Shown one piece after another: positions 1 to 5,159 of a DNA stretch of 5,159 nucleotides. The stretch covers positions 1 to 5,159 of the forward strand of contig JADFWA010000170.1 in assembly GCA_015222855.1 (NCBI GenBank), read 5' to 3'. The DNA comes from Pseudomonadota bacterium (GTDB lineage Bacteria; Desulfobacterota; Syntrophia; Syntrophales; JADFWA01). The notes under the pieces are model-generated. The model was not told where the DNA came from and did no database searches. It was given only the letters and a program-made list of their open reading frames with translations. Numbering within the stretch: the first letter of the stretch is position 1; each line of letters opens with the position of its first letter. The translations under genes were made by a program, and so were the position numbers.

Positions 1-474
1 CCAGTTGATTGCCGATGTTTTTTTATAGGCCAGATCTTTTTCATACATCCAGAGGAAGAAAAGTTGTTCCCACCTGTAGTACTCCGGTTCGCAGGTCGAC
101 AGTTCCCTGTCCCAGTCGTAACTGAATCCCATCCTCTTGAGCTGTTTTCTCATGTAGGCGATGTTCTCGTTCGTCCATTTTGAGGGATGAATCCCATGCT
201 CAATGGCGGCATTTTCCGCCGGCATACCGAAGGAATCCCACCCCATCGGATGTAGCACGTTGAATCCCCTCAGCCGTTTGTACCGTGCCACCACATCGCC
301 GATGGTATAATTTCTCACATGCCCCATGTGAATCCTGCCGGAGGGATAGGGAAACATCTCCAAGAGGTAGTACTTTTCCTTGCCGGGATCCTCCGCCACC
401 TTGAAGGTCTTTTCTTCTTCCCAGCGTTCTTGCCACTTATCTTCAATTTCATGCGGGTTGTATTTTCTGTTCAC
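1..474 (-). CDS. leuS: Leucyl-tRNA synthetase, N-terminal part (cut by window edge)
   Basis: Class I aminoacyl-tRNA synthetase that joins leucine to tRNA-Leu in the cytoplasm using ATP. I translated 158 codons of what is normally a protein of about 800-870 residues; the reading frame is still open at the left edge, so the rest lies outside. The class I HIGH signature appears as HMGH at residues 49-52, inside the typical LeuS context [17 protein letters not shown] (40-56). It is followed by [12 protein letters not shown] (59-70) and [16 protein letters not shown] (75-90), all diagnostic of the LeuS catalytic domain. The KMSKS loop, editing domain and anticodon-binding domain would be downstream of the window. 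I chose the GTG at 474-472 because a GGGAG ribosome-binding site (485-481) lies 6 nt before it and the protein then begins in the usual [14 protein letters not shown] manner. It lies 190 nt after trkH, and the gap is mostly filled by a dispersed repeat, so it may have its own promoter. Identity is very secure. Confidence 0.97.
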   Translation of the reverse strand, partial: MNRKYNPHEIEDKWQERWEEEKTFKVAEDPGKEKYYLLEMFPYPSGRIHMGHVRNYTIGDVVARYKRLRGFNVLHPMGWDSFGMPAENAAIEHGIHPSKWTNENIAYMRKQLKRMGFSYDWDRELSTCEPEYYRWEQLFFLWMYEKDLAYKKTSAINW

Positions 475-508
475 GGGTATCTCCCACGGTTGGTTTACTG
501 AAGTTTTC

Positions 509-628
509 GTAACTATTCAGCCACCAAGACACGAAGTCACTAAAATCATATCATAATTTATGATAACCAGAGGCATTTTATTAATTTCTACACTTTGTGT
601 CTTAGTGACTTTGTGGCTGAGTAGTTAC
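509..628. repeat. MITE-like dispersed repeat, copy 1, with 35-nt imperfect terminal inverted arms
   Basis: A 120-nt non-coding element between trkH and leuS. The left arm (509-543) and right arm (594-628) are inverted copies matching at 29 of 35 positions, and both end in GTAACTA(T/C)TCAG-like sequence. The centre holds a perfect small palindrome, TATCATA-att-TATGATA (549-565). Positions 509-585 recur at 5072-5148 with only three mismatches in 77 (at 513, 516 and 579), in the same orientation. There is no transposase. The layout resembles a non-autonomous miniature inverted-repeat element or a REP-like sequence. As RNA it would fold into a long hairpin between the trkH stop and the leuS start, so it could also affect transcript ends or stability; no U-run typical of an intrinsic terminator follows either arm. 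I cannot identify a target-site duplication with confidence. Confidence 0.85.
545..553 (-). promoter_or_regulatory. Possible extended -10 promoter element inside repeat copy 1, facing leuS
   Basis: On the minus strand these bases read TGATATGAT, which fits an extended -10 (TGn followed by a TATAAT-like hexamer, here TATGAT). A second TATGAT overlaps it at 550-555. No recognisable -35 hexamer lies 16-18 nt upstream. Initiation here would give a leader of about 65 nt before the leuS GTG. The same sequence occurs in copy 2 ahead of ribH. AT-rich palindromes produce such matches easily, so this is only a candidate. Confidence 0.22.
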
Positions 629-664
629 AAGTTTCCTAACACGTCTTCAATGTTCTTTCAATTC

Positions 665-2116
665 CTATTTTCTCCAGAATTCCGGTATCAAGAGGACGAT
701 GACGGTGTAAATTTCAAGCCTTCCCACCAGCATACAGAAGGAGAGGAGCCACTTTCCAGGGTAAGGAAGTTCAGTGTAGGTCGAAACAGGACCTACCATT
801 CCGAACCCCGGTCCCACATTACCGATGGTTGCCGCAACCGAGGAGAAGGCTGTCATCATATCCACTCCGAGGAGAGACATGATGAGGGTGGCAACAATGG
901 TCAATGAAAGGTAGAGGATGAAAAAGCCCCAGATGCTCCCCATTATTTCTGCGGATACGATGTCCTTTCCAAGTTTAACCGTAGTCACGGCGTGGGGGTG
1001 TACAAGCCTGTACAGTTCCTTGTAAGCATGTTTTATAATAAGGAGTATTCTCAGGCACTTTATACTCCCACCGGTGGAACCCGCCGATCCTCCCACGAAC
1101 ATTAGCAGGAGCAGTATAATCTTGGAGAGCGCGGGCCAGCCGGCAAAGTCGTGTGTTACATAACCTGTTGTTGTTAATATGGAAACCACCTGGAAAGAAG
1201 CGTAACGGAAAGATTTCGCCATCTCGCCAAAGAGATTCAGGCGCAGGTTCAGAGTTACTATGATTGTTGTAATGAGTGCAACGGCGAGGAAAAAACGAAG
1301 TTCACTGTTTTTAAAGACTGTCTTGAATCTTCCTGTAAGGATGCTGTAGTGAAGAGAGAAGTTGATCCCGGCTATCAGCATGAATATGGTGATTATCGCA
1401 TCTATGTATGCACTGTGAAAGTGGGCTATGCTGGCGTCACTTGTGGAGAAACCACCTGTAGCCATTGTTGTGAAGGTGTGACAGAGTGATTCAAAAACAC
1501 TCATTCCTCCCAAGAGCAGGAGGATAAATTCAACTGTTGAGATAATGACATAAACTATCCAGAGGATCCTGGCCGTTTCCGCTATGCGTGGCCTGAGTTT
1601 ATCCTTTACCGGACCGGGCAGTTCCGCCTTGTATAGCTGCATTCCTCCTACCCCGAGAAGCGGGAGGATGGCAATCGATAGTACAATAATTCCCATTCCT
1701 CCAAGCCATTGGGAGAGAGAGCGCCACAGGAGGATGCCGTGGGGAATGTCTGCTATGTTTGTGATAACAGTTGCCCCGGTGGTTGTAAACCCGGACATGG
1801 ATTCAAAAAACGCATCGGCAAAGGTGGGGAATATCCCATATAGAAGATAGGGGAGGGACCCGAATGCGGCAGCGAGGACCCAGCCGGCAGTTACAATTAT
1901 AAAACCCTCCTTATGGGTTAAGGATATTCTCTTTTCACGCGGCCTGAAGAAGAAATAAAGAACACCGCCTGTTGCGGATGTTATCAGCAGGGACAGGACA
2001 AGGGCGCTGAGATCGCCTTCCCCGGAGTAAACAGACCACCCTATGGGAAGGAGCATGGCAAGACCCAGAAAGAAGAGAAATGCCCCCAGAATGTGAAGGA
2101 TGTGTGTTACCTTCAT
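665..2116 (-). CDS. trkH: Trk/Ktr-type potassium uptake channel subunit TrkH
   Basis: Integral inner-membrane, K+-conducting subunit of the Trk system, working with the cytoplasmic TrkA. The 483-residue length is that of a full TrkH. The sequence shows the family's fourfold membrane-pore-membrane plan, each repeat with its own pore loop: SGFTTTGAT (108-116), TTMATGGFST (216-225), LTTTGYVTHDF (314-324) and AATIGNVGPGF (428-438). The glycines in these loops form the selectivity filter. The glycine/serine-rich stretch GGSAGSTGGSIK (342-353) matches the intramembrane gating loop that precedes the last repeat. Very hydrophobic helices occupy most of the remainder, beginning with one at about 5-30. 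The ATG at 2116-2114 shares its A with the trkA TAA stop (TAATG), and I see no separate Shine-Dalgarno sequence, so translation is probably coupled to trkA. The stop is TAG, 190 nt before leuS. KtrB is the close alternative, but the length and the full-length two-RCK TrkA partner favour TrkH. Confidence 0.96.
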   Translation of the reverse strand: MKVTHILHILGAFLFFLGLAMLLPIGWSVYSGEGDLSALVLSLLITSATGGVLYFFFRPREKRISLTHKEGFIIVTAGWVLAAAFGSLPYLLYGIFPTFADAFFESMSGFTTTGATVITNIADIPHGILLWRSLSQWLGGMGIIVLSIAILPLLGVGGMQLYKAELPGPVKDKLRPRIAETARILWIVYVIISTVEFILLLLGGMSVFESLCHTFTTMATGGFSTSDASIAHFHSAYIDAIITIFMLIAGINFSLHYSILTGRFKTVFKNSELRFFLAVALITTIIVTLNLRLNLFGEMAKSFRYASFQVVSILTTTGYVTHDFAGWPALSKIILLLLMFVGGSAGSTGGSIKCLRILLIIKHAYKELYRLVHPHAVTTVKLGKDIVSAEIMGSIWGFFILYLSLTIVATLIMSLLGVDMMTAFSSVAATIGNVGPGFGMVGPVSTYTELPYPGKWLLSFCMLVGRLEIYTVIVLLIPEFWRK

Positions 2117-3480
2117 TAAAAATAGTCCAGCTTGACGGTCAGGATTTTTTCCACCTGCGAAATTGCACTGCGGAGTGTAAATATTACAACATGGTCTCCC
2201 GGAAGGACAACGGAGTCACCCCCTGGAATGATGACCTCGTCTCCCCGCATGATGGCGCCTACAATCGTACCCTTGGGGAACTTGATATCTTTGAAGGGTT
2301 TATTCGTTATTTCTGATGTCTCTAAGGCAACAACTTCAAAGATTTCCGCCTTCTCATCATACAGAGGTGTGGCTGAAACGATTTTCCCTTTTCTTATGTA
2401 GTGCAATATCTTGCCGATTGCGGCATGTCTCGGGTTTATAACGCCATCTATGCCGACTGTAGAAATAAGATGGACATAGTCCGCCCTGTTTATCAGGGAT
2501 ATCGCTTTCCTGGCTCCAAGCTGCTTTGCCACCAGGGCGCCCAGAATGTTTGCCTCTTCGTCGCTTGTCACGGCAATAAAATAATCGGTATCCTGGATGT
2601 TCTCCTCCTTGAGGAGTTCCTCGCTTGTCCCGTCCCCATGCAGGACAACCGTCTTATTCAGATTGGAGGCCAGCATTTCACACCTGTCCTGTCTTTTTTC
2701 GATGATCTTGGTGGAAATGCCTTTCTTTTCAAACTGTTCAGACAGTATGAGACCAGTGATTCCTCCTCCCATTATAATAACCCTTTTGGGAGGATCGATA
2801 TCCTTTTCAAAAAATTCAAGCACATACCCAACCTCGGACGACTCTGCCACAGCGAAGAGATAATCGTTCGCCTCAATGACCGAATCACCGGTCGGTACGA
2901 TCATTTTCTCTCCCCTGGTGATGGATACAATCAGGACCTTTGCCCCGCCACTCATTTCTCTGAGTTCACTCAGTTTTTTCCCCACTGCGATACAGTCGGG
3001 ATCTATATTGAACCCTACAAGCTTAATACGTCCTCCGGCAAAATCGATAATCTCTGAAGCGCCGGGAAATTCCATGAGATTGACGGCATTTTTTACCGCT
3101 TCTCGCTCCGGATTGATGCAGAGATCTATATTGAGATGGTTTTTGTCGAAGAGGACGGAATTTTCGTTCAGTTCCGGATTCCTTATCCTGGATATCTTGA
3201 GAGGCACTTTCGACTGTGTGGCTGCAAGCAGGCAGGCTACCATATTCGTTTCGTCACTATCGGTTACGGCGACGACCATATCTGAGCGGTCCAGATCGGC
3301 CATTTTCAGGACGTGCGGACTGCTCCCGCTGCCCGGTATCGTCTGCACATCCAGATTTTCAGAGACCATCTTTAACTGTTCTTCGTTTTTGTCTATGATG
3401 ACAACATCGTTGCCCTCTTTGGAAAGGATATCCGCTATGTTATAGCCGACTTCACCTGCCCCTATTATTATTATTCTCAC
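2116..3480 (-). CDS. trkA: Trk system potassium uptake regulatory protein TrkA
   Basis: Peripheral cytoplasmic subunit that binds NAD(H) or other adenine nucleotides and controls the TrkH channel. The 454 residues show the duplicated RCK layout of full-length TrkA (E. coli TrkA is 458). The first Rossmann domain spans about 1-130, with GAGEVG at 7-12, acidic D30 at the end of the second strand and VTDSDETN at 72-79. A first RCK_C domain follows at about 140-225. The second Rossmann domain spans about 232-350, with GGGITG at 238-243, E261, HGDGTSEELL at 281-290 and VTSDEEAN at 304-311. A second RCK_C ends the protein at about 370-445. I start at GTG 3480-3478, because the protein then begins directly with the first beta strand (VRIIIIGAGEVG) and a GGGAGG site lies 11 nt upstream. 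A TTG at 3504 would add eight residues (beginning MHWEGCTK) but lies upstream of and overlaps the approach to that site. It overlaps trkH by one base. Confidence 0.96.
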   Translation of the reverse strand: MRIIIIGAGEVGYNIADILSKEGNDVVIIDKNEEQLKMVSENLDVQTIPGSGSSPHVLKMADLDRSDMVVAVTDSDETNMVACLLAATQSKVPLKISRIRNPELNENSVLFDKNHLNIDLCINPEREAVKNAVNLMEFPGASEIIDFAGGRIKLVGFNIDPDCIAVGKKLSELREMSGGAKVLIVSITRGEKMIVPTGDSVIEANDYLFAVAESSEVGYVLEFFEKDIDPPKRVIIMGGGITGLILSEQFEKKGISTKIIEKRQDRCEMLASNLNKTVVLHGDGTSEELLKEENIQDTDYFIAVTSDEEANILGALVAKQLGARKAISLINRADYVHLISTVGIDGVINPRHAAIGKILHYIRKGKIVSATPLYDEKAEIFEVVALETSEITNKPFKDIKFPKGTIVGAIMRGDEVIIPGGDSVVLPGDHVVIFTLRSAISQVEKILTVKLDYF

Positions 3481-3491
3481 CTTTGTACAAC

Positions 3492-3497
3492 CCTCCC
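3492..3497 (-). promoter_or_regulatory. Ribosome-binding site of trkA (decides the start)
   Basis: GGGAGG on the minus strand, 11 nt before GTG 3480. The spacing is slightly long, but there is no competing purine-rich stretch closer to the GTG. A TTG at 3504 would begin upstream of this site and so could not use it, which supports the shorter 454-residue TrkA. Confidence 0.65.
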
Positions 3498-3501
3498 AAT
3501 G

Positions 3502-3573
3502 CAAATATCAAAATGCAAAATGCAAAACGAAATCCTGATCATTTTACTTTTAAATTTTTAATTTTGATATTTG
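3502..3573. repeat. AT-rich imperfect inverted repeat upstream of trkA
   Basis: The arms 3502-3521 and 3554-3573 pair at 18 of 20 positions; the outer 12 bases (CAAATATCAAAA against TTTTGATATTTG) are a perfect inverted match. The left arm includes two direct copies of AAAATGC (3510-3516 and 3517-3523). The 32-nt loop is also A+T rich. The element fills most of the 117-nt gap between the M17-N gene stop and trkA and ends just upstream of the trkA ribosome-binding site. It is unrelated to the repeat at 509-628 apart from general AT richness. It may be a dispersed intergenic palindrome, a weak transcript-end structure for the upstream operon, or a site that affects trkA expression. The sequence does not show which. 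No G+C-rich stem plus U-run typical of an intrinsic terminator is present. Confidence 0.7.
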
Positions 3574-3597
3574 ATATGATTCCCCTTAACCTGTAAT

Positions 3598-4152
3598 TCA
3601 GTTGCTTACAATATCAATCCTGCCCTTTCCCTTGACGCCCACTTTAAACTTGTGCAGCCCTAAAATAACCTCGTCGAGACAGGATTCATCACCCAGCACA
3701 CAGGGTGAGACCGAATTTAAGTCCTCAATATTTTCCGAAATAAAGTCAAAGCATCCTGTGATCATGGCCTCTGTCATTAGCGGTACTTCCAGATTGCACC
3801 GTTGGGCGGCCGGGATGTCAAAGGCGAAGTCAACGCAACCTATTTTTGTGATTGTGTGTGAAATATTGTACCCTGCCGTGTACAATGTATCATAGGTCAG
3901 CTCGGTAGACTTTCCCAAGCCGAAAAGTAATACCTTCGAGGAGGGGATTCGCTGATGTGGAGCAATGAGAACTTTTTCCATAAAAAGTCCTGTGATTTTG
4001 CCCTTTGCAATTTTTGTTGAAATCATACCGTTGAGACGCCAGTCAACAAGACCACAGTAACCTTTCGGCGGCCTTTCATCGGAGAAGAATCCGAGGACCA
4101 GACCCTCGTTATTCAAGACATCCGGCGGTTCTGTCGATATCCTAATCTGCAT
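3598..4152 (-). CDS. Stand-alone M17 leucyl-aminopeptidase N-terminal-domain protein (no catalytic domain)
   Basis: A 184-residue protein that resembles only the N-terminal, macro-like domain of family M17 leucyl aminopeptidases. Recognisable segments are GLVLGFFSDERPPKG (17-31), a KGKITGLFMEKVLIAP stretch (50-65) and KVLLFGLGKSTELT (73-86), which correspond to the strand-loop motifs of that domain. The C-terminal metallopeptidase half, with its metal-binding NTDAEGR-type motif, is absent. The frame ends in TGA and is followed by a non-coding gap, so this looks like a genuine short protein rather than a frameshifted enzyme. A peptidase activity is therefore not expected, and the actual role is unknown. 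I prefer ATG 4152, which overlaps the nusB stop by 11 nt, because homology starts soon after MQIRISTEPP. A weak GAAAAG lies just upstream. ATG 4194 inside nusB would add 14 residues that do not look like the domain. The tight overlap says it is co-expressed with ribH-nusB. Confidence 0.85.
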   Translation of the reverse strand: MQIRISTEPPDVLNNEGLVLGFFSDERPPKGYCGLVDWRLNGMISTKIAKGKITGLFMEKVLIAPHQRIPSSKVLLFGLGKSTELTYDTLYTAGYNISHTITKIGCVDFAFDIPAAQRCNLEVPLMTEAMITGCFDFISENIEDLNSVSPCVLGDESCLDEVILGLHKFKVGVKGKGRIDIVSN

Positions 4153-4561
4153 TTTCTTTTCGCAATCTTGCGCGTAAGGCATCCAGAATGCCATTTATAA
4201 AAGGGCCTGAATTTTCTGAGCCATAATCTTTCCCGAGATCTATCGCCTCGTTAAGGATCACCTTGGAGGGGATGTCACGGCAGTATAAGAACTCATAGGC
4301 GGCAATTCTCAGGATGTTTCTGTCTACCTTTGCCATTCTTTTGAGAGTCCAGTGTTCGGAACAACTGCCAATGAGCCTGTCTATTTCTTCTCTGTTGTTC
4401 CAAGCGCCTTCTATCAACGTGGAAGAGAATTCTCTCACCTCTTCCGGAGCTTCGAAGTTGTCCCAGAAAAGCCGGACGGCCTCTTCGACGTCAATCTTTA
4501 AAACATCAATCTGGTAAAGAACCTGCAGGGCAACTTCTCTTGCCTTTCTCCTGCGACCCAT
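4142..4561 (-). CDS. nusB: Transcription antitermination factor NusB
   Basis: All-helical RNA-binding protein that, with NusE (ribosomal protein S10), binds boxA RNA and joins the antitermination complex on rRNA operons. The 139 residues are the usual length for the family. The basic N-terminus MGRRRKAREVALQVLYQID (1-19) is the boxA-contacting helix. The C-terminal half carries the family signature KVDRNILRIAAYEFLY (78-93), then IPSKVILNEAIDLGKDYG (97-114) and the closing FINGILDALRARLR (121-134). I start at ATG 4561-4559, with AGGGGAG three nucleotides upstream. A longer frame reaching 4633 would overlap ribH and adds residues not found in NusB. It begins 22 nt after ribH, the classic ribH-nusB pairing, and its last 11 nt overlap the start of the M17-N gene. 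Nothing appears damaged. Confidence 0.97.
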   Translation of the reverse strand: MGRRRKAREVALQVLYQIDVLKIDVEEAVRLFWDNFEAPEEVREFSSTLIEGAWNNREEIDRLIGSCSEHWTLKRMAKVDRNILRIAAYEFLYCRDIPSKVILNEAIDLGKDYGSENSGPFINGILDALRARLRKENAD

Positions 4562-4583
4562 TAACTCCCCTACGCGTAAACTT

Positions 4584-5048
4584 CTATAATTTTCTGAAAA
4601 GATCGACCATCTCGATAGCGGAGATGGCGGCATCCCATCCCTTATTGCCCGATTTCGAACCGGCCCTTTCTATTGCCTGTTCAATCGTGTCTGTAGTGAT
4701 AACACCAAAGGTGACAGGAATTTCGGTCTCCATCGCCGCAAGGGCAACCCCCTTGGTAACTTCGGCGCTGATGTACTCAAAATGAGGAGTAGCTCCCCTT
4801 ATCACCGCCCCAAGACATATAACGGCGTCGAATTTCCCGCTCTTTGCAAGTTTCTTGGCTGCAAGCGGTATCTCGAAAGCGCCTGGAACCTTTATAATAC
4901 GTATATCTTTCTCGTCTGCCCCCGACCGTATAAGGGCATCAACGGCGCCGTCTATAAGTCTTCCGCAGATAAAATCATTAAAACGGCTTGCTATCAAGCC
5001 AAACTTCATGCCTTTTGCAAGAATTTTTCCTTCAATAATCTTCGGCAT
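4584..5048 (-). CDS. ribH: 6,7-dimethyl-8-ribityllumazine synthase (riboflavin synthase beta chain)
   Basis: Catalyses the penultimate step of riboflavin synthesis: condensation of 5-amino-6-ribitylamino-uracil with 3,4-dihydroxy-2-butanone 4-phosphate to give ribityllumazine. Family members assemble as pentamers or 60-mer capsids in the cytoplasm. Conserved segments seen are SRFND (21-25), [16 protein letters not shown] (53-68), [17 protein letters not shown] (78-94) and the C-terminal [16 protein letters not shown] followed by GNKGWDAA. H89 is in the position of the catalytic histidine (H88 in the B. subtilis enzyme). The 154 residues are close to E. coli RibH (156). Of two closely spaced ATGs, I chose 5048 because the AGGAG at 5061-5057 is 8 nt away; from ATG 5054 it is only 2 nt away. 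The repeat copy 2 lies directly upstream, and no FMN riboswitch is seen in the bases available. Other rib genes, if linked, lie beyond the right edge. Confidence 0.97.
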   Translation of the reverse strand: MPKIIEGKILAKGMKFGLIASRFNDFICGRLIDGAVDALIRSGADEKDIRIIKVPGAFEIPLAAKKLAKSGKFDAVICLGAVIRGATPHFEYISAEVTKGVALAAMETEIPVTFGVITTDTIEQAIERAGSKSGNKGWDAAISAIEMVDLFRKL

Positions 5049-5056
5049 CACCATAT

Positions 5057-5061
5057 CTCCT
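5057..5061 (-). promoter_or_regulatory. Ribosome-binding site of ribH (decides the start)
   Basis: AGGAG on the minus strand, preceded by an A/G-rich run. It is 8 nt from ATG 5048 and only 2 nt from ATG 5054, so it favours the start that yields MPKIIEGK over the one that adds Met-Val in front. Confidence 0.75.
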
Positions 5062-5071
5062 TTTCTTTTTA

Positions 5072-5159
5072 GTAATTACTCAGCCACCAAGACACGAAGT
5101 CACTAAAATCATATCATAATTTATGATAACCAGAGGCATTTGATTAATAAAATTTTCCG
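5072..5159. repeat. MITE-like dispersed repeat, copy 2 (left part, runs to window edge)
   Basis: Positions 5072-5148 match 509-585 of copy 1 at 74 of 77 bases in the same orientation, including an unbroken 62-base identity (5080-5141 with 517-578) and the central TATCATA-att-TATGATA palindrome (5112-5128). After 5148 the two copies diverge: here the sequence runs into an A/T stretch where copy 1 continues into its right arm. No right arm is visible before the window ends, so this copy may be a half element or have a different right side. It sits 23 nt upstream of the chosen ribH start, immediately beyond the ribosome-binding region, so it must lie in or next to the ribH promoter or leader. 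Confidence 0.85.
5108..5116 (-). promoter_or_regulatory. Possible extended -10 promoter element inside repeat copy 2, facing ribH
   Basis: The same TGATATGAT on the minus strand as in copy 1, here about 60 nt before the ribH ATG. There is no convincing -35. Since the repeat occupies all visible upstream sequence, a ribH promoter within the window would have to lie in or beside it; transcription from genes further right is the alternative. Confidence 0.22.

Noticed and set aside
517..576. A 19-codon minus-strand reading frame (MPLVIINYDMILVTSCLGG) inside the repeat, present identically in copy 2 (5080-5139).
   Set aside because: It has no ribosome-binding site and lies wholly within the palindromic repeat; its conservation follows from the near-identity of the two repeat copies.
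509..628. Intrinsic terminator for trkH.
   Set aside because: The inverted arms are long, imperfect and widely spaced, and no U-run follows on the minus strand, so a standard terminator is not supported even though a hairpin could form.
560..907. A 115-codon plus-strand frame crossing the repeat and the trkH 3' end.
   Set aside because: It is antisense to the well-supported trkH C-terminus, low-complexity and charged, and starts inside the repeat palindrome without a ribosome-binding site.
2401..3057. A 218-codon plus-strand frame opposite trkA.
   Set aside because: It is antisense to a gene with clear RCK motifs over the whole span, and its translation resembles no family I know; a shadow of trkA codon use explains it.
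2876..3445. A 189-codon plus-strand frame, rich in Ser, Ile and Phe, opposite the trkA N-terminal half.
   Set aside because: The composition is what the reverse complement of Rossmann-fold codons gives; no start signal and no recognisable domain.
3598..4152. Frameshifted or truncated full leucyl aminopeptidase.
   Set aside because: Downstream of the stop there are only 117 nt of AT-rich non-coding sequence and then trkA, with no remnant of a catalytic domain in any frame.
5049..5159. FMN riboswitch upstream of ribH.
   Set aside because: None of the conserved RFN-element segments is seen; the space is taken up by the ribosome-binding region and the repeat.

Overview
This window looks like ordinary bacterial chromosome. 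It holds six protein-coding genes, all on the minus strand. Read in the direction of transcription (high to low coordinates) they are ribH (lumazine synthase), nusB (antitermination factor), a stand-alone leucyl-aminopeptidase N-terminal-domain protein, trkA, trkH (a potassium uptake pair) and the 5' part of leuS (leucyl-tRNA synthetase), which runs off the left edge. A ribH-nusB block near leuS, the stand-alone M17 N-terminal protein and this style of dispersed intergenic repeat suggest a Desulfobacterota ('Deltaproteobacteria')-like or related Gram-negative anaerobe. That placement is recollection and inference; no 16S gene or other decisive marker is present.

Layout from right to left. Positions 5072-5159 hold a dispersed repeat (copy 2) running to the window edge. 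ribH (4584-5048) and nusB (4142-4561) follow, 22 nt apart. The M17-N protein (3598-4152) overlaps the end of nusB by 11 nt. A 117-nt AT-rich gap (3481-3597) carries a different, imperfect inverted repeat. trkA (2116-3480) and trkH (665-2116) overlap by one base (TAATG). A 190-nt gap (475-664) contains copy 1 of the dispersed repeat, here with both inverted arms. leuS (1-474) begins with GTG. Coding density is high, and no gap exceeds 200 nt.

How the genes fit together. ribH, nusB and the M17-N gene are packed like one transcription unit, and trkA-trkH like a second, translationally coupled pair. TrkH is the K+-conducting membrane subunit and TrkA its nucleotide-sensing cytoplasmic RCK partner. 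leuS probably starts another unit or is read through from trkH. The most unusual content is not a new gene system. It is the pair of near-identical repeats, in the same orientation 4563 bp apart, lying just upstream of ribH and leuS, and the conserved-looking M17 N-terminal domain with no peptidase domain. I found no RNA gene, CRISPR array, transposase, prophage or defence gene.
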